Assembly: GCF_048270095.1 (NCBI RefSeq)
Contig: NZ_JBLWTL010000008.1
Span: 1-64,000, forward strand
DNA: 64,000 bases
Origin: Maricaulis sp048270095
Lineage (GTDB): Bacteria > Pseudomonadota > Alphaproteobacteria > Caulobacterales > Maricaulaceae
Direction of reading: 5' to 3'
Shown: positions 23,489-32,559 of the stretch, in pieces
Numbering within the stretch: the first letter of the stretch is position 1
Layout: every line of letters starts with the position of its first letter
Position numbers and translations under genes: made by a program
Notes under the pieces: model-generated
The model's input: the letters and a program-made list of their open reading frames with translations, nothing else
Told to the model about the DNA's origin: nothing
Databases searched by the model: none

Positions 23489-25095
23489 CACAAAGCTCTC
23501 TCTCTGACCCGGTGGAAGACCAGGTCGGGAAATTTCTCTTCCGAATAGGACACTTCCCAATTGCTCTTGGCCAGGAAGACCGGATTGCCATCGATATCGA
23601 CCGCCATGGCGGACTTGTGCCGGTCCGCAAAGGCTTCAATCTGCTGCTCGGTGCCGCCCAGCCAGCGCGCCGTCTCGTAGGGCGCCGCCTCGAAGGCGAC
23701 CTCCAGCCCGTATTCGGCCGCAACGCGTTCGCGCATCACATCGATCTGAAGCGAGCCGACCGCGCCGACGATAAAATCGCCGCCGAGCACCGGGCGGAAG
23801 AGCTGGGTAACGCCCTCCTCGGCCAGGCTTTCGAGCGCCTTCTTGAGATGCTTCGCCTTGAGCGGATCGGCCAGGCGTGCCCGGCGCAGGATTTCCGGCG
23901 CGAAATTGGGGATGCCGGAGAAGCGCAGCTTTCCGCTTTCCGAGAGGCTGTCGCCAACGCGCAGCGTGCCGTGATTGGGAACTCCCATCACATCGCCGGC
24001 AAAGGCTTCATCGGCAATCTCGCGGTCCTGGGCGAAGAAGAGGATGGGCGAGGAAACGGTGAGCTGTTTGCCGGTCTCTGTCTTGAGCTTCATGCCGCGA
24101 CGGAACTTGCCCGAACACAGGCGAACGAAAGCAACGCGGTCGCGATGGTTGGCGTCCATATTCGCCTGCACCTTGAACACGAAGCCAGACACTTCCTTGT
24201 CGCCGGGCTCGACCTGGCCGGGTTGACCATTGATCTGTACCGGCATGGGCGCAGGCCCCGGGATCTTGTCGGCCAGCCCGTCGAGCAATTCGCGCACGCC
24301 AAAGCCGCGCAGCGCCGAGCCGAAGAAGACCGGCGTCATATGGCCCTCCAGAAAGCTTTGCGGATTGAAGGCCGGGCACAGTTCGCGGGCCACTTCGGCG
24401 CCGTCGCGGGCCTCCTCGATCTCGGCATCGGAAAGCAGTTCACGGATTTCCGGGCCGTCGAGGGCAAGCCGTTCCGACGCCGCTTCGCGGTCGTGCTCGA
24501 CCCCGGGCCGCTGGAACAGCACCAGTTCATCGGTCTTCAGATCGACCACGCCCTTGAAACGCTGGCCGGAGCCGACCGGCCATTGCATCGGCACGGCATC
24601 AAGCGCCAGCTTGTCCTGGATGTCCTGCAGCAGATCGACCGGATCGAGCGCCTCGCGGTCCATCTTGTTGATCAATGTGACAATCGGGATGTCGCGCAGA
24701 CGGCAGACCTCGACCAGTTTGAGCGTTCTGGGCTCCACGCCCTTGGCGGCATCAAGCACCATGATCGCGCTGTCCGCAGCGGTGAGCGTGCGATAGGTGT
24801 CCTCGGAGAAGTCTTCGTGACCCGGCGTGTCGAGCAAGTTGAAAAGCAGGGCGCGATGTTCGAACGTCATCACCGAGGCGGAGACGGAAATCCCCCGCTC
24901 CTGCTCGATCTTCATCCAGTCCGAACGCGTACGACGGTTCTCGCCGCGCGCGCGCACCTGCCCCGCCATGCGGATGGCACCGGCGGCCAACAGCATGGTC
25001 TCGGTCAGCGTGGTCTTGCCGGCGTCAGGATGTGAGATAATGGCGAAGCTGCGGCGACGCGCCCATTCCGGCGCATCAATCGTCGGAGAAGTCAT
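23488..25095 (-). CDS. prfC: Peptide chain release factor 3 (GTPase)
   Basis: The 535-residue product has the RF3 G domain: G1 'SHPDAGKTTLTE', G2 region 'ERGISVSASVM', G3 'LLDTPGHEDFSEDTYR' and G4 'NKMDRE', followed by domains II and III ('GGDFIVGAVGSLQIDVM', 'KSNWEVSYSEEKF'). RF3 recycles RF1/RF2 from the ribosome after termination. Length is that of the family. It is the first gene of a two-gene unit with MscS. Confidence 0.97.
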   Translation of the reverse strand: MTSPTIDAPEWARRRSFAIISHPDAGKTTLTETMLLAAGAIRMAGQVRARGENRRTRSDWMKIEQERGISVSASVMTFEHRALLFNLLDTPGHEDFSEDTYRTLTAADSAIMVLDAAKGVEPRTLKLVEVCRLRDIPIVTLINKMDREALDPVDLLQDIQDKLALDAVPMQWPVGSGQRFKGVVDLKTDELVLFQRPGVEHDREAASERLALDGPEIRELLSDAEIEEARDGAEVARELCPAFNPQSFLEGHMTPVFFGSALRGFGVRELLDGLADKIPGPAPMPVQINGQPGQVEPGDKEVSGFVFKVQANMDANHRDRVAFVRLCSGKFRRGMKLKTETGKQLTVSSPILFFAQDREIADEAFAGDVMGVPNHGTLRVGDSLSESGKLRFSGIPNFAPEILRRARLADPLKAKHLKKALESLAEEGVTQLFRPVLGGDFIVGAVGSLQIDVMRERVAAEYGLEVAFEAAPYETARWLGGTEQQIEAFADRHKSAMAVDIDGNPVFLAKSNWEVSYSEEKFPDLVFHRVRERAL

Positions 25096-25135
25096 GAACT
25101 GGCTCGCTGAGGATGCAAGCCCCGAACTAGCCCGA

Positions 25136-25549
25136 TCAGTAGGCGCTGTGCAAGTTTTCCGTCACCCGGCACCAGACTTCTTCATTGATGATGTCCGGGC
25201 CCAGCACACCGTCATTCTGGCGCTTCCAGAGATAGGTCAGGATAAGCATCGGCACATTGGCAAATCGCAGCCCGACATCGTCGGGGCCGGTCGCACCTTG
25301 CGGCCGCACGCCCAGCAGAGCATTGGCACCCGGCGCCCGATAGGCAATCAGGGCTGCGAGATGCTTGGTCCGGTCCGGCTTGTTCGTCGCCATCATGGGG
25401 TCAACATACAGGGCCTCGCGCAGCAACTGGGTCAGGTGGCCCGTGGTCAGCGTCTCGAACTGTGCCGCCGGCAGGGGAATGGTTCCGTCCTTGAGGACGG
25501 AGACCAGGTCACCCAGGTCGAAAACGGTTTCGTTGAACAAGAACAGCAT
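25136..25549 (-). CDS. Conserved hypothetical protein (137 aa)
   Basis: Starts 'MLFLFNETVFDLGD' at an ATG with GGGGA upstream (25549), and contains 'QLLREALYVDPMMATNKPDR', 'ALIAYRAPGANALLG' and 'IINEEVWCRVTENL'. No signal peptide or membrane segment is clear. I do not recognise the family. It lies 40 bases upstream of prfC on the same strand and may be cotranscribed with it. Confidence 0.6.
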   Translation of the reverse strand: MLFLFNETVFDLGDLVSVLKDGTIPLPAAQFETLTTGHLTQLLREALYVDPMMATNKPDRTKHLAALIAYRAPGANALLGVRPQGATGPDDVGLRFANVPMLILTYLWKRQNDGVLGPDIINEEVWCRVTENLHSAY

Positions 25550-25604
25550 CGAAGATCCCCGCGAGCGCCTACAATCCCTCACCCCCCACTCTAGGGCCGG
25601 GTCG

Positions 25605-25946
25605 TTAAGAATCCTCCACCGGCTCCGTCAGAAAATGGCGCCCCCGCCGGTCCTCGATCTCGATCACCCAGATATCCGGATCACCGTCGGCCCGGCGTTG
25701 GCAGTAGACGTCGATCTCGGCCTCCGGGACCGGCGCCTTGTCATGGCGGGTCCAGATCCGTTCCCCGTTTTCGTCCCGCGCCGGGACAAAAAGCTCGGCC
25801 TGCCCGGTCAGGTTTGCCACCTTTACGAGTACAGCGCCCGCATCTTCGTCTCCGTGGCGAATCACATAGGCGGCGGCCAATGCCGATTCAGCCCTTCGCA
25901 ACAAGGCATCCACCCAGAATTTCGTCTTCAGTTGAATCATTTTCAT
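25605..25946 (-). CDS. DUF1491 family protein
   Basis: A 113-residue protein beginning 'MKMIQLKTKFWVDALLRRAE', with 'AYVIRHGDEDAGAVLVKVANL' and 'IWVIEIEDRRGRHFL', the pattern of the alphaproteobacterial DUF1491 family, whose function is unknown. The ATG at 25940 (MIQLK) is an equally good start. It is divergent from the BcsB-like gene across a 52-base region holding a CtrA-type site. Confidence 0.85.
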   Translation of the reverse strand: MKMIQLKTKFWVDALLRRAESALAAAYVIRHGDEDAGAVLVKVANLTGQAELFVPARDENGERIWTRHDKAPVPEAEIDVYCQRRADGDPDIWVIEIEDRRGRHFLTEPVEDS

Positions 25947-25964
25947 TGCTGGCCGCTGAATTGC

Positions 25965-25979
25965 TTAATAACGTATTAA
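25965..25979. promoter_or_regulatory. Perfect CtrA-type binding site TTAA-N7-TTAA
   Basis: TTAA-TAACGTA-TTAA lies in the 52-base gap between divergent DUF1491 and BcsB-like genes, 20 bases before the latter's start. It is an exact match to the CtrA consensus of Caulobacter and relatives. Such short spacing to the ATG would place it at or over the promoter. Confidence 0.65.
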
Positions 25980-25998
25980 CGGGGTAAGGGAGCATTTT

Positions 25999-27678
25999 AT
26001 GTTGGTACGAGTTGCGTTGGTTGCGATGGCACTTTGTGCGTCGGCGGCGGGTCAGGCACTGGGTCAAGAGTTTCAGGGTGATACGTCTCCCGCCACTGTG
26101 AACCAGAATGCCGCCGAAGGCACCCGGATCGAAGAGCGCACGCTCGCCGATCTCGAAACCGGGATGGACGCCTTTGTTCTGTCCTCGAGCCAGGCACGAA
26201 CCCGGATCCGCTTTTACCTCCCCCCCAACACCTATAGCTCGGAAGCCTGGCTTCGCCTCGCCGCCCGCCCCGCGAGTGACAGCTCGAACGGCCGGATCCA
26301 GGTCGCCATCAATGGCGGCGAGCCCATCATCATCCGGCCGCAGCCGCGCTCGATTGAAGCACGCTTTGCCCTCTTTTCGGCTGATATCCAGCCAGGCGAG
26401 AACGTCCTCGAAGTCTCCTATGGCACCGATAGCGCCACGACCGGCTGGATTGTCGATGCCCGCCGCTCGCAGTTGCGGCTCACCCTGGAACAAGACAGCC
26501 CGATCACGTCGCTCCACGAGCTCGAACTGGCATTGGCGGCCGATTTTGCTGCGCCGCGCCGGATCGCCCTTGTCACCGATATCAGCCGCGAGCGGGCAAC
26601 GCTCGAGAGTCTCGTCGCCCAGGGCGTCGCCTTGCGCGCCGGCAGCGTGCCCCTGTTCGGCGGCGATGAAGCCAATGCCGACCTCATCATCCGGCTGGCC
26701 GAGAATGATCGCCTGAACGAGGCTGACCGCGCCATCCTGCGCACCGGCAATCGCAGTCAGGGACCGGAAATCGCGTTCAGCGAAGGCGCAACGCCGCGCC
26801 TGATCATTACCGGACGCAATATCGACGAAGCGGTCGCCGCCGCCCGTTTGTTCGCCGCACGCTCCTTTGGTGGTTATGGCCGCAGCTTCGTTGCCGCCGA
26901 TGCCATCACGGCGCAGCGGCTTGGCCGCCCGCAGGTTCGCGATGCCCGCCGCCTGAGCGCCAATGCAGATTTGCGCACCCTGGCCGCTTCGGGCCTGCCC
27001 TTCAGCGCTGACCAGGGATCGCGCACGGCTGTCCAGTTCACCACTCGCACCCGCGCCGACCGGTTCGGGGCACTCTCAGTGCTGGCCCGAGGCGCCCTCG
27101 TGAGCGGTGAAGCCTGGCTGTATGCTTGGTATGGTGAGGAACATGATCACGCACCCGCCAATCACAATCTCCTGATTATCGGCCCGGGCAGCAGCAGTAT
27201 CGCAGCCCTCGGTCGCAGCGCTCCGGCGGAGTTTGGTGCCGCCATGCGCGCCGCCGAACGCAGCCGTGGGCAACGCGGGCTGATGCGCCTGGCCGCCGCC
27301 GCCTATGCCGATGAATCGGCCACACCTGCAACACCGGAAGACGGACGGAGCATCGGGGTTGCGTCGCTGTTCCGCGATGCCGAACAAGCCGACCGCTGGA
27401 TCGGTACGCTGACCTCGCCGGAACTGTCCTCCTTTGAAGCGGCCAGCCGCAGTCTGGCGCGCTCGAACCTGTGGCACGCGCTGGAAGGCCGCGCCGCCGT
27501 GTGGAGTGTGCGCGGTGTTACCCCGCTGGATTACAGCGTCACGGCACCGGGTCTGCGCGAGCGGGCACAGGAATTCGCGCTCGACCACACACGTGATGCC
27601 GCCTTCATGCTGTTCGGGATTGCCTTCATCATGCTGATCCGCGGCATTTGGCGCCGCCGCCGCGTTCACGCGTCGTAA
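25999..27678 (+). CDS. BcsB-like periplasmic membrane-anchored protein
   Basis: The 559-residue product has a signal peptide ('MLVRVALVAMALCASAAGQA'), two jelly-roll/flavodoxin-like halves (e.g. 'SSEAWLRLAARPASDSSNG', 'LFSADIQPGENVLEVSYG', 'ITGRNIDEAVAAARLFA') and a single C-terminal helix with a basic end ('AFMLFGIAFIMLIRGIWRRRR'). This layout resembles BcsB, the periplasmic partner of cellulose synthase BcsA, although it is shorter than classic BcsB (~750). No synthase gene is nearby. A ribosome site AAGGGAG precedes the ATG. The assignment is tentative. Confidence 0.55.
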   Translation: MLVRVALVAMALCASAAGQALGQEFQGDTSPATVNQNAAEGTRIEERTLADLETGMDAFVLSSSQARTRIRFYLPPNTYSSEAWLRLAARPASDSSNGRIQVAINGGEPIIIRPQPRSIEARFALFSADIQPGENVLEVSYGTDSATTGWIVDARRSQLRLTLEQDSPITSLHELELALAADFAAPRRIALVTDISRERATLESLVAQGVALRAGSVPLFGGDEANADLIIRLAENDRLNEADRAILRTGNRSQGPEIAFSEGATPRLIITGRNIDEAVAAARLFAARSFGGYGRSFVAADAITAQRLGRPQVRDARRLSANADLRTLAASGLPFSADQGSRTAVQFTTRTRADRFGALSVLARGALVSGEAWLYAWYGEEHDHAPANHNLLIIGPGSSSIAALGRSAPAEFGAAMRAAERSRGQRGLMRLAAAAYADESATPATPEDGRSIGVASLFRDAEQADRWIGTLTSPELSSFEAASRSLARSNLWHALEGRAAVWSVRGVTPLDYSVTAPGLRERAQEFALDHTRDAAFMLFGIAFIMLIRGIWRRRRVHAS

Positions 27679-27724
27679 AACTTGCCGTGTTAGCGTCATT
27701 TCTTCGAAGTTTCGGGGAAATGAG

Positions 27725-28627
27725 ATGCGCTGTGCCTTCCATGCCTTGGCCTTGGGCCTGTTTGGCCTGACCGCTGCCGCCGGCGCCCAGGATGCCGATC
27801 TGATTTTTGGCGAACGCACCGCAGCCCTGGCCATGGACGCCCATTGCGACCTGTTTACTGACCGGCAGCGCGCTGCTCTTGACGCGGCGCGGCTCCAGGC
27901 TCGCGGTGCCCTCTTGCGCAGCGGTATCGCGCCCGATCAGATCCAGGCCTATGGCGCTGAAATCGCCGCGGAGGCTCGGCGACGGGATTGCGTGTCTTCC
28001 GAAGTCCTGGCGATGCGTGATCGCGTCCTTACCGCCTTCGATGGCTATCTGCGCGTCGGCAATATGACTTTTCCGGGCATTGCATTTTCCTGGTTCGCCA
28101 ATCGTCAGATACTGACCGATGAGCCCGTCTGGGCCCTCCTCCAGGACACGGGCCGCATCCGGGTTGGTATCAGCCGGGTCGAAGGCGATATCAGCTTCAC
28201 CATCGCCCTGCCCAATGGCGGCAATTACATTTCGGCCGTCCTGGTCACGCGCAATACGCAAAGCGCACCCGAACTCTATGACCCGACAATGGGCGGCATG
28301 TTCGCCGGACCCGCCAGTGCCAGCTGGGCTCAGTGGACACCCCCGGACTATGCGCGGCGGCTCGTCTGGGCCAGTGATCAGATGAATGGGCCGGCGGCCG
28401 ATGCCCTGGCCGGTGCACCGCAGGGCCATGTTTTCCGCTTCCCCCCCTCGGTCGTCCAGCAACTCGGCCGGCTTGACCCGCGGGAGACAGCCCGCATCGA
28501 CTTGATGGGCCGCAATGGTGAGCGGGTCGCATCCGACTATTTCGAGATTGGGGATTTCGCGGCTGCGGTCGCCTTCCTGCGCGCCGCGATCAGCGACACA
28601 TCACAGATTGAGCTTCCAGAAAGCTAG
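27725..28627 (+). CDS. Secreted protein of unknown function
   Basis: A 300-residue exported protein: signal peptide 'MRCAFHALALGLFGLTAAAGAQ', then 'HCDLFTDRQRAALDAARLQ', 'GNMTFPGIAFSWFANRQ' and 'RTETARIDLMGR'-like segments with a regular alpha/beta appearance. One Cys pair (in 'AHCDLF' and 'RRDCVS') could form a disulphide. It lies 46 bases downstream of the BcsB-like gene on the same strand, so the two probably form an operon under the CtrA-type site. I know no family for it. Confidence 0.6.
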   Translation: MRCAFHALALGLFGLTAAAGAQDADLIFGERTAALAMDAHCDLFTDRQRAALDAARLQARGALLRSGIAPDQIQAYGAEIAAEARRRDCVSSEVLAMRDRVLTAFDGYLRVGNMTFPGIAFSWFANRQILTDEPVWALLQDTGRIRVGISRVEGDISFTIALPNGGNYISAVLVTRNTQSAPELYDPTMGGMFAGPASASWAQWTPPDYARRLVWASDQMNGPAADALAGAPQGHVFRFPPSVVQQLGRLDPRETARIDLMGRNGERVASDYFEIGDFAAAVAFLRAAISDTSQIELPES

Positions 28628-28636
28628 GCGTGACGT

Positions 28637-30382
28637 TCAGCCGGCGCCAGCGCTGGCCACCAGCGACTGTGAGGCTTCCTGGGCGCGTTCGATCTGCTGG
28701 TGCACGTCGAGCCGGCGCAGCGTACCCACCTGCCCCATCGCCTGCACCAGAACCGGAAGCGTCACCGTGATCGTCGTGCCAACACCCTTGGCGCTTGCAA
28801 TTGACATTGTCCCGCCGTGCAGGCCGGCGAGTGCACGCACCAGTGACAGGCCAAGGCCGGTGCCACGGGTATCGACTTCGCGGGCGCTGGACGCCTGACG
28901 ATAGGGTTGCCCGAGCCTGGCTGCTTCCTGGGGGTCGATCCCGACGCCGCTATCACCCACTGCCAGAACGAGATCTGCGCCTGAAGCCCTGGCCATCACG
29001 ACCACCGCGCCGCCTTCCGGCGTGAATTTTACGGCATTGGAGAGCAGGTTCAGCATGATCTGGCGCAGCGCCTTGCGGTCCGCATTCACCAGGATCGGTT
29101 GGTCGCCCGTCTCGACCGATAGCGACAGCCCCGCTTCTTCGGCCTGCAGGCGCATCATCTTGACGCTCAGCCCGACCACTTCGGATATGTCAAAATTCTC
29201 GCGCGAAAGATCATAACTGTCGGCCTCGATCTTCGACATGTCGAGCACATCGCCAATCAATTCCATCAAGTGTTGGCCGCTCTCGTGGATGAGATCGGCA
29301 TACTCGGCATAACGCGCTGGCATCGGCCCGAACAGGCGCGCCTTCATGACATCGGAAAAACCGATAATCGCATTGAGCGGCGTACGCAATTCATGGCTCA
29401 CGGAGGCGAGGAATTGGGACTTGGCGCGCGCCTCCTCCAGCGCGAGGGCACGGGCTTCTTCAGCTTCGCGCAAGGCGTTTTCCGTCTCGACGCGATGATC
29501 GCGGGCGATCACCGACACTGAACCGCCCTCGATCGGGCGGGCGTCCAGCTTGACGCGTTCCGGATTGCCCCGGTCGCCCCGAATACTGAGCAGGTCGGAC
29601 AGTGGCCGTGCGGCAGCGCGGCGGGCCGCGCGCGCAAGTTCGGAGCGATCCTCGTCGTCAAAACCGAGATCGGCGATCGGCAAATTCGTCAATTCGCGCG
29701 GCAGACCCGGTGAAAGTTCGCGCAGGCCCCGGGAGACGGCGAGGATATTGCCATCATTGTCACAGGCGAGAATAGCGGCGGGAGCGGCGTCAAACGCCCG
29801 GCCCCGCACGCGGCCGTGCTCGGCTTCCCGGTTCGCCACATCATTGGCGCGGATGGAGCGGATCGCGGCACAGGCGAAACCATAGGCGATGACCAGCACA
29901 AGACCGAGAATAAAGGGAAGATGATACTCGACCGCGTTTGGCTGGGGACGGATGAACTCGGTGAGTTGCAAGCCAGTGATAACCAGGGCGGCCAGACCGG
30001 ACATCGCGCCAGCCTTGACGATGGCATCCCGATCGCCACCGGCTGCGCCCATGGCCGGGGCCAGCAGGAAGGCGAGCACGCCCGTCCCGGTCACGCCGCC
30101 GCCCGACAGCGCCACAACGGCGGCCAGGGAGGTCCACAACATGGCGAGCAGGAAACGCTCGAATGAACGCCCGAGACGCGGCGCCAGCACAAGCCCGGCA
30201 ATTGCCGGAAACGCCACACCGAGGAAGCCGGCAATTTTCAGCCAGAGTGGCCCGTCGAGAATCGGCCAGATTTGGGGTATGGCTGCAGCGACCGTCCCAA
30301 TCCAGACAAGATTGGTAACGGGACCACCGCGACGCGCGATCCAAGCAGCTATGTCTCGTTCAGGTTTCTGCATTTTTCCCAT
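28637..30382 (-). CDS. Membrane sensor histidine kinase of the DivJ/PleC type
   Basis: A 581-residue hybrid-less kinase. Six membrane helices occupy residues ~20-175, followed by a PAS-like region ('AFDAAPAAILACDNDGNILAVS'), HisKA with 'SVSHELRTPLNAIIGFSDVM', and HATPase_c with N-box 'LNLLSNAVKFTPEGG', G1 'GDSGVGID' and G2 'GTGLGLSL'. The segment 'YAEYADLIHESGQHLMELI' and 'DVLDMSKIEAD' is characteristic of PleC/DivJ kinases controlling cell-cycle development. Which of the two it corresponds to is not decidable here. No receiver is fused or adjacent. Confidence 0.88.
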   Translation of the reverse strand: MGKMQKPERDIAAWIARRGGPVTNLVWIGTVAAAIPQIWPILDGPLWLKIAGFLGVAFPAIAGLVLAPRLGRSFERFLLAMLWTSLAAVVALSGGGVTGTGVLAFLLAPAMGAAGGDRDAIVKAGAMSGLAALVITGLQLTEFIRPQPNAVEYHLPFILGLVLVIAYGFACAAIRSIRANDVANREAEHGRVRGRAFDAAPAAILACDNDGNILAVSRGLRELSPGLPRELTNLPIADLGFDDEDRSELARAARRAAARPLSDLLSIRGDRGNPERVKLDARPIEGGSVSVIARDHRVETENALREAEEARALALEEARAKSQFLASVSHELRTPLNAIIGFSDVMKARLFGPMPARYAEYADLIHESGQHLMELIGDVLDMSKIEADSYDLSRENFDISEVVGLSVKMMRLQAEEAGLSLSVETGDQPILVNADRKALRQIMLNLLSNAVKFTPEGGAVVVMARASGADLVLAVGDSGVGIDPQEAARLGQPYRQASSAREVDTRGTGLGLSLVRALAGLHGGTMSIASAKGVGTTITVTLPVLVQAMGQVGTLRRLDVHQQIERAQEASQSLVASAGAG

Positions 30383-30566
30383 TGCGACTCAGCGCAATCC
30401 TCACGCCGTAATCTTTGCCGCCGACGTTAACAAATACTGAATCTTAAACTTATCCCGTTTACCGTTTCGGCCGGGAAAGCCTGTCTCAAATCTATGCATT
30501 TCAAGGCTTGGAGAGCGGGCGCGTCCGGGGCACACTATCGGTTCACAGGGTTACGGAGGCTACCTG

Positions 30567-31577
30567 ATGTTGATATCCATCCTTGCAGCGCTTGCTCTGA
30601 CGACCGCGCTTGATGGCGACGGACAGGATGCCGGCATGGCTCAAGCCCCGGTCTTGCAACTGGATGCGGTCGAGCCGGCAGCCGCCGATCCACTCCGCAC
30701 CGCCGCCGGAGATTATGCAGCTTTCCACGGCGTCGTGGCGGATCTGCGCTCGGCGCCGATCGGGTCAGGCGAGGATCTCGACTCCGCCATGGATCGCCTG
30801 ACGGCTTATTATGTTCACGACCGCCTGGTGCGCGCCTGGATCGCCTATACAGCGATGATTGCCGCCCAGCATCCCGAATATCTCGATGATGTCCGTGAGC
30901 TGGCCGATTATTACGGCGCCCAGGCGGCGATGTCCGGCCTGCTCTATGATCCCACCTATGCGATCAGTTTCACCCACGCCGATACGGCCGAGGCCTCGGT
31001 GGTCGACGCGCTCGAGCGCGATAGTGCGGGCATTCGTGAGGTCAGTGATCGCTACCGCGCGGCCGCGTATGACCTGCAGGCGACGCGCTGGGCCCAGGCG
31101 CGGGCCGGCGACCGCCGTGTACGCCTCTCCGCGCTGGAAAATGCCGGTTCCGCACCGAGTGTGCCCCTGAGCAATGAATTCCTGCTCTCGCTCGACACCG
31201 GGCTGGACGGCGTGGTCCCCGCCTCGGCGCTTTATGACCATCCGGAAATCGCGCGTATGGGCGTCTACACCACGCCGCAGTTAACGTTGACCGTCGGCGA
31301 TGCCGTCATCGATCCTGACCGGGACCGCATCGGACGCATCCTTTCGGTTGCCGCGCTGCAGGCCATCTCCAACGACCCGAGCCAGTCAAGCGAGCTGGTC
31401 AATGCCCTGCTGTCCGACCCGGTCGTCGAGCGCTGCCTGACCTGGGCCCGGCTCGACCTGCAACAATGCGTCGCCGCCGGCCATTTCAAGTATGAAGACA
31501 GTTTCTGCATCGCCGAGCACGCCCTGCTTGATGTCAGCCGCTGCCTGGGCGTTTCTGCCGCGACCGGGACCGACTGA
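30567..31577 (+). CDS. Exported conserved protein of unknown function
   Basis: A 336-residue protein with a short signal-like start ('MLISILAALALTTALDG'), helical body ('LRTAAGDYAAFHGVVADL', 'YVHDRLVRAWIAYTAMIAAQ', 'PEYLDDVRELADYYG') and four cysteines near the end ('VERCLTW', 'LQQCVAAGHF', 'DSFCIAEH', 'SRCLGV') that look like two disulphides. A ribosome site GGAGG precedes the ATG. It is divergent from the DivJ/PleC-like kinase across a 184-base AT-richer gap. The family is not recognised. Confidence 0.65.
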   Translation: MLISILAALALTTALDGDGQDAGMAQAPVLQLDAVEPAAADPLRTAAGDYAAFHGVVADLRSAPIGSGEDLDSAMDRLTAYYVHDRLVRAWIAYTAMIAAQHPEYLDDVRELADYYGAQAAMSGLLYDPTYAISFTHADTAEASVVDALERDSAGIREVSDRYRAAAYDLQATRWAQARAGDRRVRLSALENAGSAPSVPLSNEFLLSLDTGLDGVVPASALYDHPEIARMGVYTTPQLTLTVGDAVIDPDRDRIGRILSVAALQAISNDPSQSSELVNALLSDPVVERCLTWARLDLQQCVAAGHFKYEDSFCIAEHALLDVSRCLGVSAATGTD

Positions 31578-31594
31578 AGCCCGCGCTCAAGACC

Positions 31595-31607
31595 GTTAAT
31601 GATTAAC
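31595..31607. promoter_or_regulatory. 13-bp palindrome GTTAAT-g-ATTAAC upstream of the DUF5330 gene
   Basis: A perfect inverted repeat in an AT-rich stretch of the 206-base gap between two plus-strand genes. It could be an operator; its spacing of TTAA motifs (3 bases) does not match CtrA. Confidence 0.35.
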
Positions 31608-31783
31608 AAAAAGTGTACCGAACAGAGACAGGATCAAATTTTAGATAAAAACCTTGCTCCAGTTTCGCACGCTGTTTCCGCTAAACCCCGTAATCGCGTG
31701 CAATAGCTGAAAACCTGCCCTAGCCTCGATCCTGCAATGAATGCCGGTACACCCCGGCGAGATAATTGGTGTGAGGTAGGTCG

Positions 31784-32053
31784 ATGATGTTTTTTGTACG
31801 TGCTGCGTTCTGGCTGGCGATTGTGTCGGTCTTCATCCCGCGAGACTTCGCGGGAGATCCCATGAACCTGTCCTTCGATAGCGCCTCGACCCGCATTGAT
31901 GCCGGCCAGGCCGTGAACAGCTGGTGCGTCGAACGCCCTGCGCTCTGCGAAGCCGGAACAGAGGCTGTCGAGCTCGGCGGCTTCCTTGCGGGCTTTGCCG
32001 CAACGCGGCTCGAGACTGCAATCGAAGACCGCCAGCAGACCTCCAAGTCCTGA
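31784..32053 (+). CDS. DUF5330 family small exported protein
   Basis: An 89-residue protein beginning 'MMFFVRAAFWLAIVSVFIP', the N-terminal helix typical of DUF5330, followed by 'AVNSWCVERPALCEAG', whose two cysteines are conserved in the family. Its function is unknown. GAGGTAGG precedes the ATG. Next on the same strand is SufE. Confidence 0.8.
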   Translation: MMFFVRAAFWLAIVSVFIPRDFAGDPMNLSFDSASTRIDAGQAVNSWCVERPALCEAGTEAVELGGFLAGFAATRLETAIEDRQQTSKS

Positions 32054-32139
32054 TACGCTTGCATTTCCCGCTCGCCCGGCGGCGCTGACCGCATCTACGC
32101 CTTGATCCTGTCGGCAGCGCGCCTTAACTCGTCGCTGTG

Positions 32140-32559
32140 ATGACACAAACACCCATCCAGACTGAAATCGAGGAGCTGGTCGAGGAATTCGATCTGCTGG
32201 ACGATTGGGAACAGCGCTATCGCTATCTGATCGATATGGGCAAGGCCCTGCCGCCCCTGCCCGATGAGCAGCGCACCGAAGCGAGCCGGGTCCAGGGCTG
32301 TGTCAGCCAGGTCTGGCTGATTGTCGAGCCCGCTGACGATAACAGCCTCGTATTTCACGCCGATAGTGACGCCCACATCGTGCGCGGCCTCGCCGCGCTC
32401 TTGCTGCGCCTCTATTCCGGGCGCAGCCGCGAGGACATTCTCTCGGTCGATGCCCGGGAAGTCCTGGCGCGGATTGGCCTGTCGGAACATCTCTCACCAC
32501 AACGCTCCAATGGTCTGGCTTCGATGATTGGCCGGATCCGGGCCGCCGCAGAAGCCTAG
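32140..32559 (+). CDS. sufE: SufE-family cysteine desulphurase activator
   Basis: A 139-residue protein with the SufE core: 'DDWEQRYRYLIDMGKALP', 'EASRVQGCVSQVWL' holding the sulphur-accepting Cys54, and a C-terminal 'GLSEHLSPQRSNGL'. SufE takes persulphide sulphur from SufS for Fe-S cluster assembly. No other suf gene is in the window. The 3' end overlaps the convergent DUF6456 gene by 4 bases. Confidence 0.95.
   Translation: MTQTPIQTEIEELVEEFDLLDDWEQRYRYLIDMGKALPPLPDEQRTEASRVQGCVSQVWLIVEPADDNSLVFHADSDAHIVRGLAALLLRLYSGRSREDILSVDAREVLARIGLSEHLSPQRSNGLASMIGRIRAAAEA

Noticed and set aside
30427..30447. Two TTAA motifs upstream of the DivJ/PleC-like kinase as a CtrA site
   Set aside because: Their spacing is 13 bases, not 7.
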